Shown here in pieces: positions 12,102-21,246 of a stretch of DNA of 64,000 bases. The stretch is taken from contig CAWCUZ010000001.1 in NCBI GenBank assembly GCA_963798795.1, positions 744,001-808,000 on the forward strand, read 5' to 3'. The position numbers and the translations under genes were made by a program. The DNA is from CAWCUZ01 sp963798795. GTDB taxonomy: Bacteria > Acidobacteriota > Vicinamibacteria > Vicinamibacterales > SCN-69-37. A model generated the notes under the pieces. The model made no database searches. It worked only from the letters and a program-made list of their open reading frames with translations, and was not told the origin of the DNA. The number at the start of each line of letters is the position of its first letter. Positions within the stretch are counted from its first letter, which is position 1.

Positions 12102-14566
12102 ATGGCGACCCGCCCGCCAGCACGTCCGGTGAGGCCCGCGCGCGCCCGGACCGCGCGCCCGGCGAAACCGGCGCGGCGGCGGTCCTCGGGCGGCCCGCGG
12201 CGCCTGTCGCGCGACCCGCGGCGCCGTCTCTGGTGGCGTCGCGCCGCGCTGGCCGCGGGTGTGGTCGGCGTCGTCGGCCTGCTCGTCCTCATTCGGTACT
12301 GGGTCAGCTACGGCCGCATCATCGAAGCGCGGCTGGGCGGCGAACAGCGGCCCGTCCCGCGCATCTTCGCGCGGCCGATCGAGGTCGAACCCGGCCAGGG
12401 CATCTCCCCCGCTGAACTCGTCCAGCGGCTCAATGATCTCGGCTACGCCGAGCGGACCACGCTCGATCAGCCTGGCGAGTTCACGGTCGCCGCCAATGCC
12501 GTCACGCTCCGGACGCGGCCCGACGGCGAGACCAGCCAGACGGTGCAGGTGGAGTTCTCGCACGGCGCGACGCCGGTCGTCACGCGGCTGACGATCGTCG
12601 CGCCGGCCGCCGCCCCCGCCGGGGGACGGAGCGGCAGGGCCGCGCGCCCCGTCTCGCTCGATCGGCTCGAGCTCGAATCGCCAATGCTGGCCGCCCTCGC
12701 GCCGGGCGAAAAGCGCCGCTACGTGCCGCTGGCGAAGATCCCGCCCGTGGTCGCGCACGCCGTCATCGCCATCGAGGACCGGCGCTTCTACGAACACCCG
12801 GGCGTCGATCCGATCCGGTCCATTGGCGCCATCGTCACCAACCTTCGCGGCGACAAGCCGTACCTGGTCGGCGGCAGCACGCTGACGCAGCAGATCGTCA
12901 AGAACACGTTCCTCACGCCCGAAAAGACGATGAAGCGCAAGCTGCAGGAGCAGTTCATGGCGCTGGTCCTCGAGTCGCGCTTCACGAAGGACCAGATCCT
13001 CGAGCTGTATCTGAACGACGTCGTCCTCGGCCAGCGCGGGCCGTTCGAGATCCACGGCGTCGCCGAAGCCGCGCGGATCTTCTTCGGCAAGGACCTCAGC
13101 AACGTGACGCTCGCCGAGGCCGCCACCATCGCGGGCGTCATTCAGTCGCCGTCGCGGCTCTCGCCGTTCCGCAATCCCGACCGCGCGCGCGATCGCCGCA
13201 ACGTCGTCCTTCACGAAATGGTGGACGCCGGCTACGCCAGCGCCGACGACGCCGCGAAGGCGGCCCGGGCGCCGCTGGGCGTGTCGACGCGCGCCCTCGA
13301 GAACGAAGCGCCGTACTTCGTCGACTACGTCAGCCAGCTGGTGGACGAGAAGTACTCGAACCTCCTGAAGAAGGACGCGGCCGTCGACGTCTACACCACG
13401 CTCGACCTGCGCCTGCAGCGCATGGCTCAGGACGCGGTGGACGACGGCATCGCGCAGGTCGACAAGCAGCTGGCCGCCCGCAAGCGCAAGGGCACGGCGG
13501 AGGTGGCGCTCGTCGCCGTCGATCCGCGCACCGGCGAGATTCTCGCGTTCGTCGGCGGACGGTCGTACAGCCAGTCGCAGTTCGACCGCGTTCTGGCGGC
13601 GAAGCGCCAGACCGGATCGGTCTTCAAGCCGTTCGTCTACCTGGCCGCGTTCGAGCGGATGGCGGAGGAGCATCGCAGCGACCTCACGCCCGCCACGCGT
13701 CGTCGTCGACGAGCCGACGACGTTCAAGGACGGCGAGAACGACTACACGCCGGCGAACTATCAGAACGAGTACGACGGGCCCATCGACCCTGCGCCACGC
13801 GCTGGCGCTCTCGCGCAACATCGTCGCCATCAAGGTCGCCGAGCAGATCGGCTACGACCGGGTCGCCAACCTCTGGACGAAGATCGGCGTGGGCACGCCC
13901 GCCAAACCGTATCCGTCGATCGCGCTCGGCGTGTTCGAGGCGACGCCGCTCGACATGGCCGCCGCCTACACGCTGTTCGCCAACGGCGGCGTCGAACGGC
14001 CGCTCCAGGCCATTGCGCGCATCGTCGAGAACGGCAAGTCCACGAAGGTCTCGGCGGCCGAGCCGAAGCCGATCGCGCGGCCGGACACGACATTCCTCGT
14101 GACCAACATGATGCGCAGCGTCATCAACGAGGGCACCGGCGCCGGCGCGCGCGCGGCCGGATTCACGCTGGACGCCGCGGGCAAGACCGGCACGACCAAC
14201 GACCTGCGCGACGCGTGGTTCATCGGCTTCACGCCGGAGCTGCTCACGGCCGTGTGGGTGGGCTTCGACAACAACCAGCCGATCGGCCTGACCGGATCCC
14301 AGGCGGCCCTGCCCATCTGGACGACGTTCATGAAGCGCGCGCTGGCCGGCCAGCGCAGCCGGCCGTTCGAGGTCCCGGACGGCATCGTGTTCGTGGACAT
14401 CGACAAGGACACGGGCCAGCTGGCGACCGACCAGTGCCCCCACGTCATCCGCCAGGCGTTCCTCGCCGGCACCGAGCCGACGGACGTCTGCGCCCTGCAC
14501 GGCGGGAACTCAGTGTCCCGGTTCCTGTCGAAGCTGGGGCGGCTGCTCGGCAGAATCATCCGATAG
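12102..14566 (+). CDS. mrcB: Bifunctional class A penicillin-binding protein, PBP1B type (frame interrupted)
   Basis: Polymerises and cross-links peptidoglycan at the inner membrane. Order: basic cytoplasmic tail, transmembrane helix (about 47-65), UB2H-like region (about 75-160), GT51 glycosyltransferase (VIAIEDRRFYEHPGVDPI, GGSTLTQQIVKN, LYLNDVVLGQ), then a transpeptidase with SxxK in QTGSVFKPF, SxN in LSRNIVA and KTG in AGKTGTTND. ATG 12102 has a good GGAGG site. Frame changes near 13695 and 13790, between the SxxK and SxN motifs, break the ORF but similarity continues. Simple repeats begin directly after its TAG stop. Confidence 0.9.
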
Positions 14567-14635
14567 GGGATTCAGGGCATTCGAGGATTCGAGGATTCAA
14601 GGATTCAAGGATTCAAGGATTCAAGGATTCGGGGA
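14567..14635. repeat. 8-bp tandem repeat (GATTCAAG type)
   Basis: About seven units of GATTCGAG/GATTCAAG, four of them identical, starting at the base after the TAG stop of the PBP gene and ending before the hrcA promoter. The same word family recurs at 44274-44345 and in degenerate form after 55501. Confidence 0.9.
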
Positions 14636-14658
14636 GTCGGGGCCGCAAAGTGTCGGTT

Positions 14659-14667
14659 TGGTATACT
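14659..14667 (+). promoter_or_regulatory. Extended -10 promoter of the hrcA operon
   Basis: TGG-TATACT, an extended -10 hexamer (14662-14667) with the TGn element, lies three bases before the CIRCE operator. No convincing -35 is seen. Transcription would start within CIRCE, the usual arrangement for HrcA repression. Confidence 0.6.
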
Positions 14668-14670
14668 TGA

Positions 14671-14697
14671 TTAGCACTCTCGACCTGTGACTGCTAA
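14671..14697 (+). promoter_or_regulatory. CIRCE operator (HrcA binding site)
   Basis: TTAGCACTC, nine bases, GACTGCTAA: the canonical CIRCE inverted repeat with one mismatch in the right arm (GAC in place of GAG) and the standard 9-base spacing. It stands between a -10 element and hrcA, so HrcA should autoregulate the hrcA-grpE-dnaJ operon and release it on heat shock. Confidence 0.93.
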
Positions 14698-14717
14698 GTG
14701 TTCCCTCGTCGCCCGAT

Positions 14718-15759
14718 TTGTCGGACCGGCAGCGCCGGATTCTGGCGCAACTCGTGGCGGAGTACATCGACCAGGGCGAGCCGGTGTCGTCGGCGATCCT
14801 GGCCGAGCAGAGCGACCTGGGCCTGTCGTCGGCCACCGTGCGAAACATCCTGGCCCGGCTCGAGGAACAGGGGCTCGTCCGGCAGCCGCACACGTCGGCC
14901 GGCCGGGTCCCCACCGACACGGGCTACCGGCTCTACGTGGACCTGCTGCTCGGGATCGCGCCGGCGGGCGCGCCCGCTCCGCCGAGGTGGAAGCCCGGCT
15001 GCGCCGATCGGGGACGGTCGGCGACCTGCTCGAGACGGTGTCTCACGAGCTGTCGCGCGGTTCGCATCAGATCGGTTTTGCACTGGCCCCGGCCAACCCG
15101 TCGGTCGGTCCTGCAGCACATCGACTTTGCGAGTCTCGGCGGCTGCCGCATCCTGGTCATCGTGGTGGCGGCCGGCGGCCAGATCACCCACAAGGTCGTC
15201 GACACCGAGTCGCCGTACGACTCGACGCTGCTCACGCAGGCGGCCAACTACATCAATCGCGAATTCGGCGGGCTGACCCTGCACGAAGCGCGCGCGGCCG
15301 TGCTCGAGCGGATGCGCGAGGAGCGCTCGCTCTACGACGCGCTCTTCACCCGCGCCCTGGAGCTGGCCAGCGCCGGCCTCGACCCCGTCACGCCGCACGA
15401 GACGCTGCACGTGCAGGGCACGTCGTTCCTGATCGACGAGCTCATCGGCGGCGCGGCGGAGCACGACGAAGGCGCGCTGGACACGCTGCGCGCCCTGTTC
15501 CGGATGATCGAAGAGAAGCAGCGCCTGATCGAGCTCCTGACGCACTCGATCGACGCCGACGGCATTACCGTCGTCATTGGATCCGAGCACACGACGCCCG
15601 ACCTGCACTCGTTCAGCCTGGTCGCGTCGACGCTTCGGCGACGGCGACCGGACCGGCACGGTCGGCGTCATCGGCCCGACGCGCATGCGCTACCAGCGAG
15701 CGATCTCGCTCGTCGACAGCATCGCGCAGGCGATGGCGCGCGTGCTCGACGAACAGTAG
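14718..15759 (+). CDS. hrcA: Heat-inducible transcription repressor HrcA (frame interrupted)
   Basis: Binds CIRCE and represses heat-shock genes; GroEL keeps it folded. The N-terminal winged helix is clear (ILAQLVAEYIDQGEPVSS, SSATVRNILARLEEQGLV, HTSAGRVPTDTGYRLYVD), followed by the GAF-like dimerisation region (IVVAAGGQITHKVVDT) and the conserved end GPTRMRYQRAISLVDSIA. The span gives about 347 codons, normal for the family. Frame changes near 14990, 15105 and 15635 interrupt it. TTG 14718 is the only start fitting the conserved N-terminus. CIRCE lies just upstream. Confidence 0.92.
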
Positions 15760-15764
15760 GACCC

Positions 15765-16265
15765 ATGCAGCGACAAGGACCCGATCCAGGACCCGGATGG
15801 CCGGACCGCATCCGTCGAGACCGACGAACGCGCCGGCCCGCGAGCGGGACGAGCTGCGCGACCGGCTGCTCCGGACCGCCGCCGAATTCGACAACTATCG
15901 CAAGCGCATCGAGCGCGAGCAAGCGCGACTGGTCGGACGCGGCCGCCGCGGACGTCATCCGCGACCTGCTGCCCGTCGTCGACGACCTGGAGCGCGCGCT
16001 CGAGGCCGGCGGCGCCGATGCGCGCCAGCTACCGCCGGGGCGTCGAGCTGATCCACCGCCAGCTGGTCGACGTGCTGCGCAAACGCGGCGTCGAACCGGT
16101 CGACGTCGAGGGCGCGCACGTTCGATCCGCAGTGGCACGAAGCGGTCGCCTACGAGCCTGCCGCGGGCCGCCGCGAGGGCGACATCATCGCCGAGATCGC
16201 GGCGCGGCTACCGCATCGGCCATCGACTGCTGCGCCCGGCCCTGGTCAGGGTGGCCAAGGCGTGA
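15765..16265 (+). CDS. grpE: GrpE nucleotide-exchange factor for DnaK (frame interrupted)
   Basis: Releases ADP from DnaK. Pieces in successive frames rebuild the family: ERDELRDRLLRTAAEFDNYR (long helix), DVIRDLLPVVDDLERALEAG, YRRGVELIHRQLVDVLRKRG, then the beta-domain ending GDIIAEI and GYRIGHRLLRPALVRVAKA. ATG 15765 is followed one base out of frame by codons for SDKDPIQDPDG, so a single inserted base after the start explains the missing N-terminus; further indels lie near 15835, 15925, 16025, 16120 and 16200. It overlaps the dnaJ start by four bases. Confidence 0.88.
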   Translation: MQRQGPDPGPGWPDRIRRDRRTRRPASGTSCATGCSGPPPNSTTIASASSASKRDWSDAAAADVIRDLLPVVDDLERALEAGGADARQLPPGRRADPPPAGRRAAQTRRRTGRRRGRARSIRSGTKRSPTSLPRAAARATSSPRSRRGYRIGHRLLRPALVRVAKA

Positions 16266-17389
16266 CCCGGCGGGACTACTACGACATTCTCGGCGTCGGA
16301 CGCGCGGCGAGCGATCAGGAGATCAAGAGCGCCTATCGCAAGCTGGCGCTGAAGTTCCACCCCGACCGCAATCAGGGTGACAGTACGGCCGAGGAGCGCT
16401 TCAAGGAAGCCGCCGAGGCCTACGCCGTGCTCGGCGACGTCGAAAAGCGCTCGCGGTACGACCGGTTCGGTCACGCCGGCGTGAGCGGTCCGGCGGGCGG
16501 CGGACCGGGCTTCAACCCGGACATCTTCGCGGACTTCTCCGACATCCTCGGCGACTTCTTCGGGTTCGGCGGCGGCGCGCAGCGCGGCGGGCCCGTCCGC
16601 GGCGCGGACCTGCGCTTCGATCTGGAGATCACCTTCGAGGAATCGTTCGCCGGCGCCGAAACCACGATCCAGATCCCGCGCGAAGAGGCGTGTCAGACCT
16701 GCCATGGCTCCGGCGCGGCCCCCGGCACCTCGCGCGAGACGTGTCCGCAGTGCGGCGGCCGGGGCAACTGCGGTACCAGCAGGGATTCCTGGTCGTCGCG
16801 CGCACGTGCGGCCAGTGCCGCGGAACCGGCCAGATCGTTCCGCAAGCCGTGTGCCGCGTGCCGGGGCACCGGGCGCGACGTGCGCGATCGGCGCGTCACC
16901 GTCCGCATCCCGGCCGGGATCGCCGACGGCCAGCGCCTGCGGCTGTCCGGCGAGGGCGAGCACGGCACCGGCGGCGGCCCTCCCGGCGACCTCTACGTCG
17001 TCGTCCACGTGCGGCCCCACAAGCAGTTCCATCGCAGGGACGACGACCTGTTCATGGACGTACCGGTGCCCTTCCCGATGGCCGCGCTCGGCGGGTCGTT
17101 CCAGATCGACGGCCCCGGTGGCGAGATCACCGTGCACGTGCCGGCTGGTTCGTCCGACGGGAACCTGGTGTCCTTCCGGGGCAAGGGCATGCCGAGCGTG
17201 ACCGGCCACGGCCGCGGCGCCCTGCACGTCCGGATCACGGTGGACGTCCCGAAGAAGCTGACCAAGGAGCAGAGGAAGCTCGTCGACCAGCTCGGCCGGA
17301 CGTTCGCGTCCGACAAGCTCTCGGCGCGGTCGACCGACGACGCGCACGACCGGCCGTTCTTCGAAAAAGTCAAGGACCTGTTCGGCTGA
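16262..17389 (+). CDS. dnaJ: Co-chaperone DnaJ, with a compensated frameshift in the zinc region
   Basis: Delivers substrates to DnaK and stimulates its ATPase. J-domain at 1-70 with the HPD motif (KFHPDRN), Gly/Phe-rich linker (FGFGGGAQRGG), four-cysteine-repeat zinc domain, C-terminal substrate domains. As written only CQTCHGSG, CPQCGGRG and CAACRGTG read correctly. The third repeat, CGQCRGTG, is in the +1 frame between about 16767 (one base apparently missing) and 16850 (one base extra). Restoring the frame gives a normal DnaJ of about 375 residues. Fifth gene product normally expected here, DnaK, is not in the window. Confidence 0.92.
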   Translation: MTRRDYYDILGVGRAASDQEIKSAYRKLALKFHPDRNQGDSTAEERFKEAAEAYAVLGDVEKRSRYDRFGHAGVSGPAGGGPGFNPDIFADFSDILGDFFGFGGGAQRGGPVRGADLRFDLEITFEESFAGAETTIQIPREEACQTCHGSGAAPGTSRETCPQCGGRGNCGTSRDSWSSRARAASAAEPARSFRKPCAACRGTGRDVRDRRVTVRIPAGIADGQRLRLSGEGEHGTGGGPPGDLYVVVHVRPHKQFHRRDDDLFMDVPVPFPMAALGGSFQIDGPGGEITVHVPAGSSDGNLVSFRGKGMPSVTGHGRGALHVRITVDVPKKLTKEQRKLVDQLGRTFASDKLSARSTDDAHDRPFFEKVKDLFG

Positions 17390-17399
17390 GGCGGCCCGC

Positions 17400-18251
17400 A
17401 TGCGGCTCTACCCTGCCGTCGACCTTCGCTGGGCCGTGCGCCCGGACGAGGATCGCGTCGAGCGGCTGCTCGCGGATCTGGACGACGAGCATCCCACCGC
17501 CATCGAGGACCGCGGCGACACGCTGCGCGTCTTCTTTGCGTCGCACGCGTTGCGCGGCCGCGCGGCGGTGCGGGCCATCGCCTTCGACGCGCTGGTCGAG
17601 TGCGAGCCGGTCGACGTCCCGGACGAAGACTGGGCGGCTCGCAGCCAGGCGGCGCTCGGGCCCGTCCGCATCGGCCGCATCGTCGTCACGCCGCCGGCGC
17701 ATGCTGACGACGCCAGAGCGGGCGCGTCCCGCGACGACGTGATCGTGGTCATTCAGCCGTCGCTGGGATTCGGCACCGGCCACCACGCCTCCACGCGCTT
17801 GTGTCTGCGGCTGCTGCAGGAGATCGATGTGGCCGGTCGGCGCGTGCTGGACGCGGGAACGGGATCCGGCGTCCTCGCGCTGACGGCCTGGCGGCTCGGT
17901 GCCCGCGAGGTCGTCGCCGCGGACTCCGATGCCGACGCGATCGCCTCGGCGCGCGACAATCTCGCGCTCAACGGCGCGACGGCTGCGATTCGCCTGGAGG
18001 CCGCGGACTTCGCGGAGCCCCCCGCCATGCCGGCCCCACCGTTCGACCTCGTCGTCGGCAACCTCACCGGCGCGTTTCTCGTCCGCCATGCCGCCTCGCT
18101 GGCCGCGCTCGCCGCGCCCGGGGGCTCGCTGATTCTCAGCGGCATCCTGGCGGACGAAGAATCCGACGTCGCGCGCGCGTTTCTCGCGGCCGGGCGGACC
18201 GTCGCGACGCGGCTCGACGAGGAGCAGTGGCTCGCACTGCATCTGCAGTGA
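17400..18251 (+). CDS. prmA: Ribosomal protein L11 methyltransferase
   Basis: A SAM-dependent enzyme that methylates L11. 283 residues. The family hallmark IQPSLGFGTGHHASTRLCL is at about 121-139, SAM motif I is DAGTGSGVLAL, and the acceptor-loop equivalent is VVGNLTGAFL. An N-terminal substrate-recognition domain (about 1-90) precedes it. It starts 10 bases after dnaJ in the same operon, an order found in many bacteria. Confidence 0.92.
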   Translation: MRLYPAVDLRWAVRPDEDRVERLLADLDDEHPTAIEDRGDTLRVFFASHALRGRAAVRAIAFDALVECEPVDVPDEDWAARSQAALGPVRIGRIVVTPPAHADDARAGASRDDVIVVIQPSLGFGTGHHASTRLCLRLLQEIDVAGRRVLDAGTGSGVLALTAWRLGAREVVAADSDADAIASARDNLALNGATAAIRLEAADFAEPPAMPAPPFDLVVGNLTGAFLVRHAASLAALAAPGGSLILSGILADEESDVARAFLAAGRTVATRLDEEQWLALHLQ

Positions 18252-18263
18252 CTGGACCCTCTG

Positions 18264-18995
18264 GTGAATCGGTTCCATTGTCCTGACGCGACCGCGGCAA
18301 CGACCTCGGTGGCGCTGCCGCCCGACGAGGCGCATCACCTCAGGCACGTCCTGCGGCTGCGGGCGGGCGCGCAGGTCGGCGTGTTCGACGGACGCGGGTG
18401 CGAGTTCCGGGCGCGTGTCGCGTCGGTCGAGCGCGATGACGTGACGCTCGCCGATCTCACGCCCGTACCGGCGCTGCCCGAGCCGCTCGTTCGGGTCACG
18501 CTCGCGATTGGCCTCCTCAAGGGCGACCAGATGGACGCCGTCGTGCGCGATGCGACGGTGGCGGGGGCCGTGGAGATCGTGCCGGTGGTCACCGAGCACG
18601 TCGACGTGGCGAAGCCGGCGCGCGCCGGCGCCGTGGCGCGGTGGACCCGCGTCGCCATCGCATCGGCCAAGCAATGCGGCCGCGCCGTCGTGCCGATCGT
18701 CGCCCCAGTCGTCGCGTTCGAGACGGCCGTGAGTCGTCCCGCGGCTGTGCGCCTGATCTGCGTCGAGCCCTCGGCGCGCGCCGGTCGTGAGGTCCAGCCA
18801 ATCGGCGCGCTCGGCGACGCCTCGCGGCCGGTCTCCGCCCTGTGTCTCATCGGACCCGAGGGCGGCTGGACGCCGGACGAGGTCGCCGCGGCCCTCGCGC
18901 GCGGCGCGCGGCCCGTGCACCTGGGCCCGCGGACCTTGCGCGCCGAGGCGATGCCGCTGGCATTGCTGAGTTCGCTCTGGGCGATTTGGGAGTGA
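18264..18995 (+). CDS. rsmE: 16S rRNA m3U1498 methyltransferase
   Basis: Methylates N3 of U1498 in the decoding region of 16S rRNA. 243 residues with an N-terminal PUA-like domain (DEAHHLRHVLRLRAG) and a SPOUT knot (LCLIGPEGGWTPDE, LGPRTLRAEA) that binds SAM. GTG 18264 follows prmA by 12 bases. It is the last gene of the hrcA-grpE-dnaJ-prmA-rsmE unit and is followed after six bases by a palindrome. Confidence 0.93.
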   Translation: MNRFHCPDATAATTSVALPPDEAHHLRHVLRLRAGAQVGVFDGRGCEFRARVASVERDDVTLADLTPVPALPEPLVRVTLAIGLLKGDQMDAVVRDATVAGAVEIVPVVTEHVDVAKPARAGAVARWTRVAIASAKQCGRAVVPIVAPVVAFETAVSRPAAVRLICVEPSARAGREVQPIGALGDASRPVSALCLIGPEGGWTPDEVAAALARGARPVHLGPRTLRAEAMPLALLSSLWAIWE

Positions 18996-19001
18996 TGGTG
19001 G

Positions 19002-19019
19002 CCCGGTCTGAAGACCGGG
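19002..19019 (+). terminator. Palindrome with CTGAAG core after rsmE, possible terminator
   Basis: CCCGGTCT-GA-AGACCGGG: perfect 8-bp arms around a GA dinucleotide, six bases after the rsmE stop. There is no T-run, so it is a weak intrinsic terminator at best. It belongs to a palindrome family also seen at 29119, 29145, 29983, 30042, 44993 and 49742. Confidence 0.5.
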
Positions 19020-19032
19020 GCGTGCATTCCGC

Positions 19033-19038
19033 TATACT
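19033..19038 (+). promoter_or_regulatory. -10 element of the Ser/Thr kinase gene
   Basis: TATACT in the context GCTATACTGCG, ending 11 bases before the ATG at 19050. The same 11-base context occurs before rpsT (36050) and, on the minus strand, before the TonB-like gene (60355-60365). Confidence 0.55.
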
Positions 19039-19049
19039 GCGTCGCGGCA

Positions 19050-20050
19050 ATGGTGTTTCGCGGCCAGACGCTCGGCAAGTACCGCATCCTCGAGCCGCTC
19101 GGCAGCGGTGGATTCGGCACGGTCTACCTCGCCGAGGACACGTGGATCGACAAGCGCGTCGCGCATCAAGGTGCCGCACCGGCAGAGGCTCGACTTCGGC
19201 GAACTGCTGCGCGAGCCGCGCCTGCTCGCCGCGCTCGAACCACCCGAACATCGTCACGGTCATCACCGCGGAAAAGCAGGACAACGTCTTCTTCATCGTG
19301 ATGGAGTACGTGCCGGGCGAAACGCTCGAGACGATCATCGCGACGCGCGGCGCGCTCGACCTGCCGCTGGCCCTCGACTACACCTGCCAGATCGCCAACG
19401 CCGTCGAGCACGCGCACAAGCAGGGCGTCATCCACCGCGACCTGCGGCCGGCCAACGTGTTCGTCACCGACCGCGGTCTGCTGAAGGTCGGCGACTTCGG
19501 CACGTCGCGGTTCCTCGAGATCGCGGCGCACGGCACGACCGTCATCGGCAGCCCGCCCTACATGGCGCCCGAGCAGTTCGAGGGCCGCGCCGTGTTCGCG
19601 TCGGACATCTACTCGCTGGGCGTCACGATGTACCAGATGCTCACCGGCGACGCTGCCCTACGACACGCCGTCGCCGGCCGACCTGGAGCGAGCTGCGGCA
19701 GCGGCGAGCTCGTGTCGCCGCCGCGGCTGCGCAACCCGTCCGTCCCGAAAGCGATCGACGAAGTCGTCATGCGGGCGCTGCGCGCCGGTGGTCTCCGACG
19801 CGGTATCAGCGCGGCGAGGACCTGCTCGACGACCTGCTGCAAGCCCGGCGCGACATCGTGGCACGTCCGGCGGCCGCCGCGCCACCGGCCGCCGGCGCCG
19901 CCGTGGCCTCGGCGCCCGGAGCGGTGCGTCGCCACACGCCTGCGCGCATGCGCACGCGCGATATTCGCCGCGGGCCGTTTCTGCTGGAACTGCCGCAAGC
20001 CGCTGCCCGCCCGCGGCGCGCGCTGCCCGTTTTGTGGTGAAAGCCAGTAA
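19050..20050 (+). CDS. Ser/Thr protein kinase with C-terminal zinc ribbon (frame interrupted)
   Basis: A Hanks-type kinase that, unlike the PEGA pseudokinase, keeps its catalytic residues: glycine loop LGSGGFGTVYLAED, catalytic loop VIHRDLRPANVFV, magnesium loop VGDFGTS, activation segment end GSPPYMAPEQFEG. The C-terminus is a four-cysteine zinc ribbon (CWNCRKPLPARGARCPFCG). No transmembrane helix is seen, so it is probably cytosolic. Frame changes near 19165, 19240, 19655 and 19790 interrupt the ORF; the lysine of the N-lobe falls in the first shifted stretch. Its targets are unknown. Confidence 0.82.
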
Positions 20051-20084
20051 GCCGGTACTGACTACGGATCAGTCGTGGTCGGAC

Positions 20085-21073
20085 ATGGCCTTCAGCGGCA
20101 CCGGCAAGGTGTGGATGAACGGGAAGCTCGTCGACTGGGCCGACGCGACGATGCACGTCGCCTCGCACGTCATCCATTACGGGTCGGCGGTCTTCGAGGG
20201 CGCGCGCTGCTACAAGACGCCGAAGGGATCGCGCGTTCTTCCGCCTCGACGCCCACATGCGCCGGCTGTACGACTCGGCGCGCATCTACCGCATGGACTA
20301 CGGCGTCGACCGCGACGCGTTCACGCGCGCGCGTCGTCGAGACCGTGCAGGCCAACGGCCTCGAAGCCTGCTACATCCGTCCCCTCCTCTATCGCGGCTA
20401 CCACGCGCTCGGCGTCAACCCGCTGCCCTGCCCGGTCGAGGCGCTGATCCTCGTCTGGGAATGGGGCGCCTACCTCGGGCCCGACGCGCTCGAGCGGGGC
20501 GTCGACGTGCGCGTCAGCTCCTGGACCCGCAGCGCGCCGAACACGTTCCCGGCCATGGCCAAGTCGGTCGGCCAACTACGCCAACTCCAGCCTCATCAAG
20601 ATGGAGGCGGTGCTCGACGGCTACAGCGAAGGCATCGCGCTCGACCCGGACGGTCAGCTCAGCGAGGGCAGCGGGCCAGAACCTGTTCCTCGTGCGCGAC
20701 GGCATCCTGTTCACGCCGCCGCTCGCGGCCTCGGTCCTGCCGGGCATCACGCGCGACATCGTCATGACGCTGGCCCGCGACCTGGGCATGCAGGTCCGCG
20801 AGCAGGACATGCCGCGCGAGATGCTCTACATCGCCGACGAGGTGTTCTTCGTCGGCACCGCGGCCGAAATCACGCCGATTCGCTCGGTCGACAAGATCCA
20901 GGTCGGCGCCGGCCGGCGCGGGCCCGTCACGGCCACCATCCAGCAGCGCGTTCTTCGACTACATCAACGGCGTCGTGCCCGACCGGCACGGCTGGCTGAT
21001 GCCGGTCGAGGTGCCGCCGGCTCAGTCCCGCGACGTCGCGGACAGACCCGCTGCGGCCGCGCGGACGCACTGA
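20085..21073 (+). CDS. ilvE: Branched-chain amino-acid aminotransferase (frame interrupted)
   Basis: PLP enzyme of fold type IV that interconverts Leu, Ile and Val with their keto acids. The frame-corrected protein is about 329 residues, close to E. coli IlvE. Landmarks are VWMNGKLVDWADATMHVASH, HYGSAVFEGARCY, IRPLLYRGYHALGVNP, the NYANSSLIKMEAVLDGYSEG segment, the LTPPLAASVLPGITRD-like block (FTPPLAASVLPGITRD) and DEVFFVGTAAEITPI. At least five single-base shifts (near 20230, 20330, 20570, 20680, 20950) break the ORF. ATG 20085 matches the conserved start. Confidence 0.9.
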
Positions 21074-21172
21074 AAACCGGCACGCCACTTTCGGTTCCGT
21101 AATCGCCCAACCCGACCATCCGGCCGCCGCGACGCGATTCCCCCGCACGCCGCGGGTGTGATTGCCCTGACG

Positions 21173-21190
21173 ACGGCAGGCAATTTGCAC
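21173..21190 (+). promoter_or_regulatory. Possible sigma-54 promoter upstream of pilT
   Basis: ACGGCAGGCAATTTGCAC carries GG and GC at the fixed 10-base spacing and the TTTGCA half of the sigma-54 consensus (TGGCAC-N5-TTGCA), with C in place of the first T. It lies 57 bases before the pilT ATG. A stronger match stands before the pilin gene. Confidence 0.4.
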
Positions 21191-21246
21191 AATCCGGTGC
21201 GCCGGTCGGCCAGACGGCCGGCTGCCAGGCTTGGGGACTCGCGATC

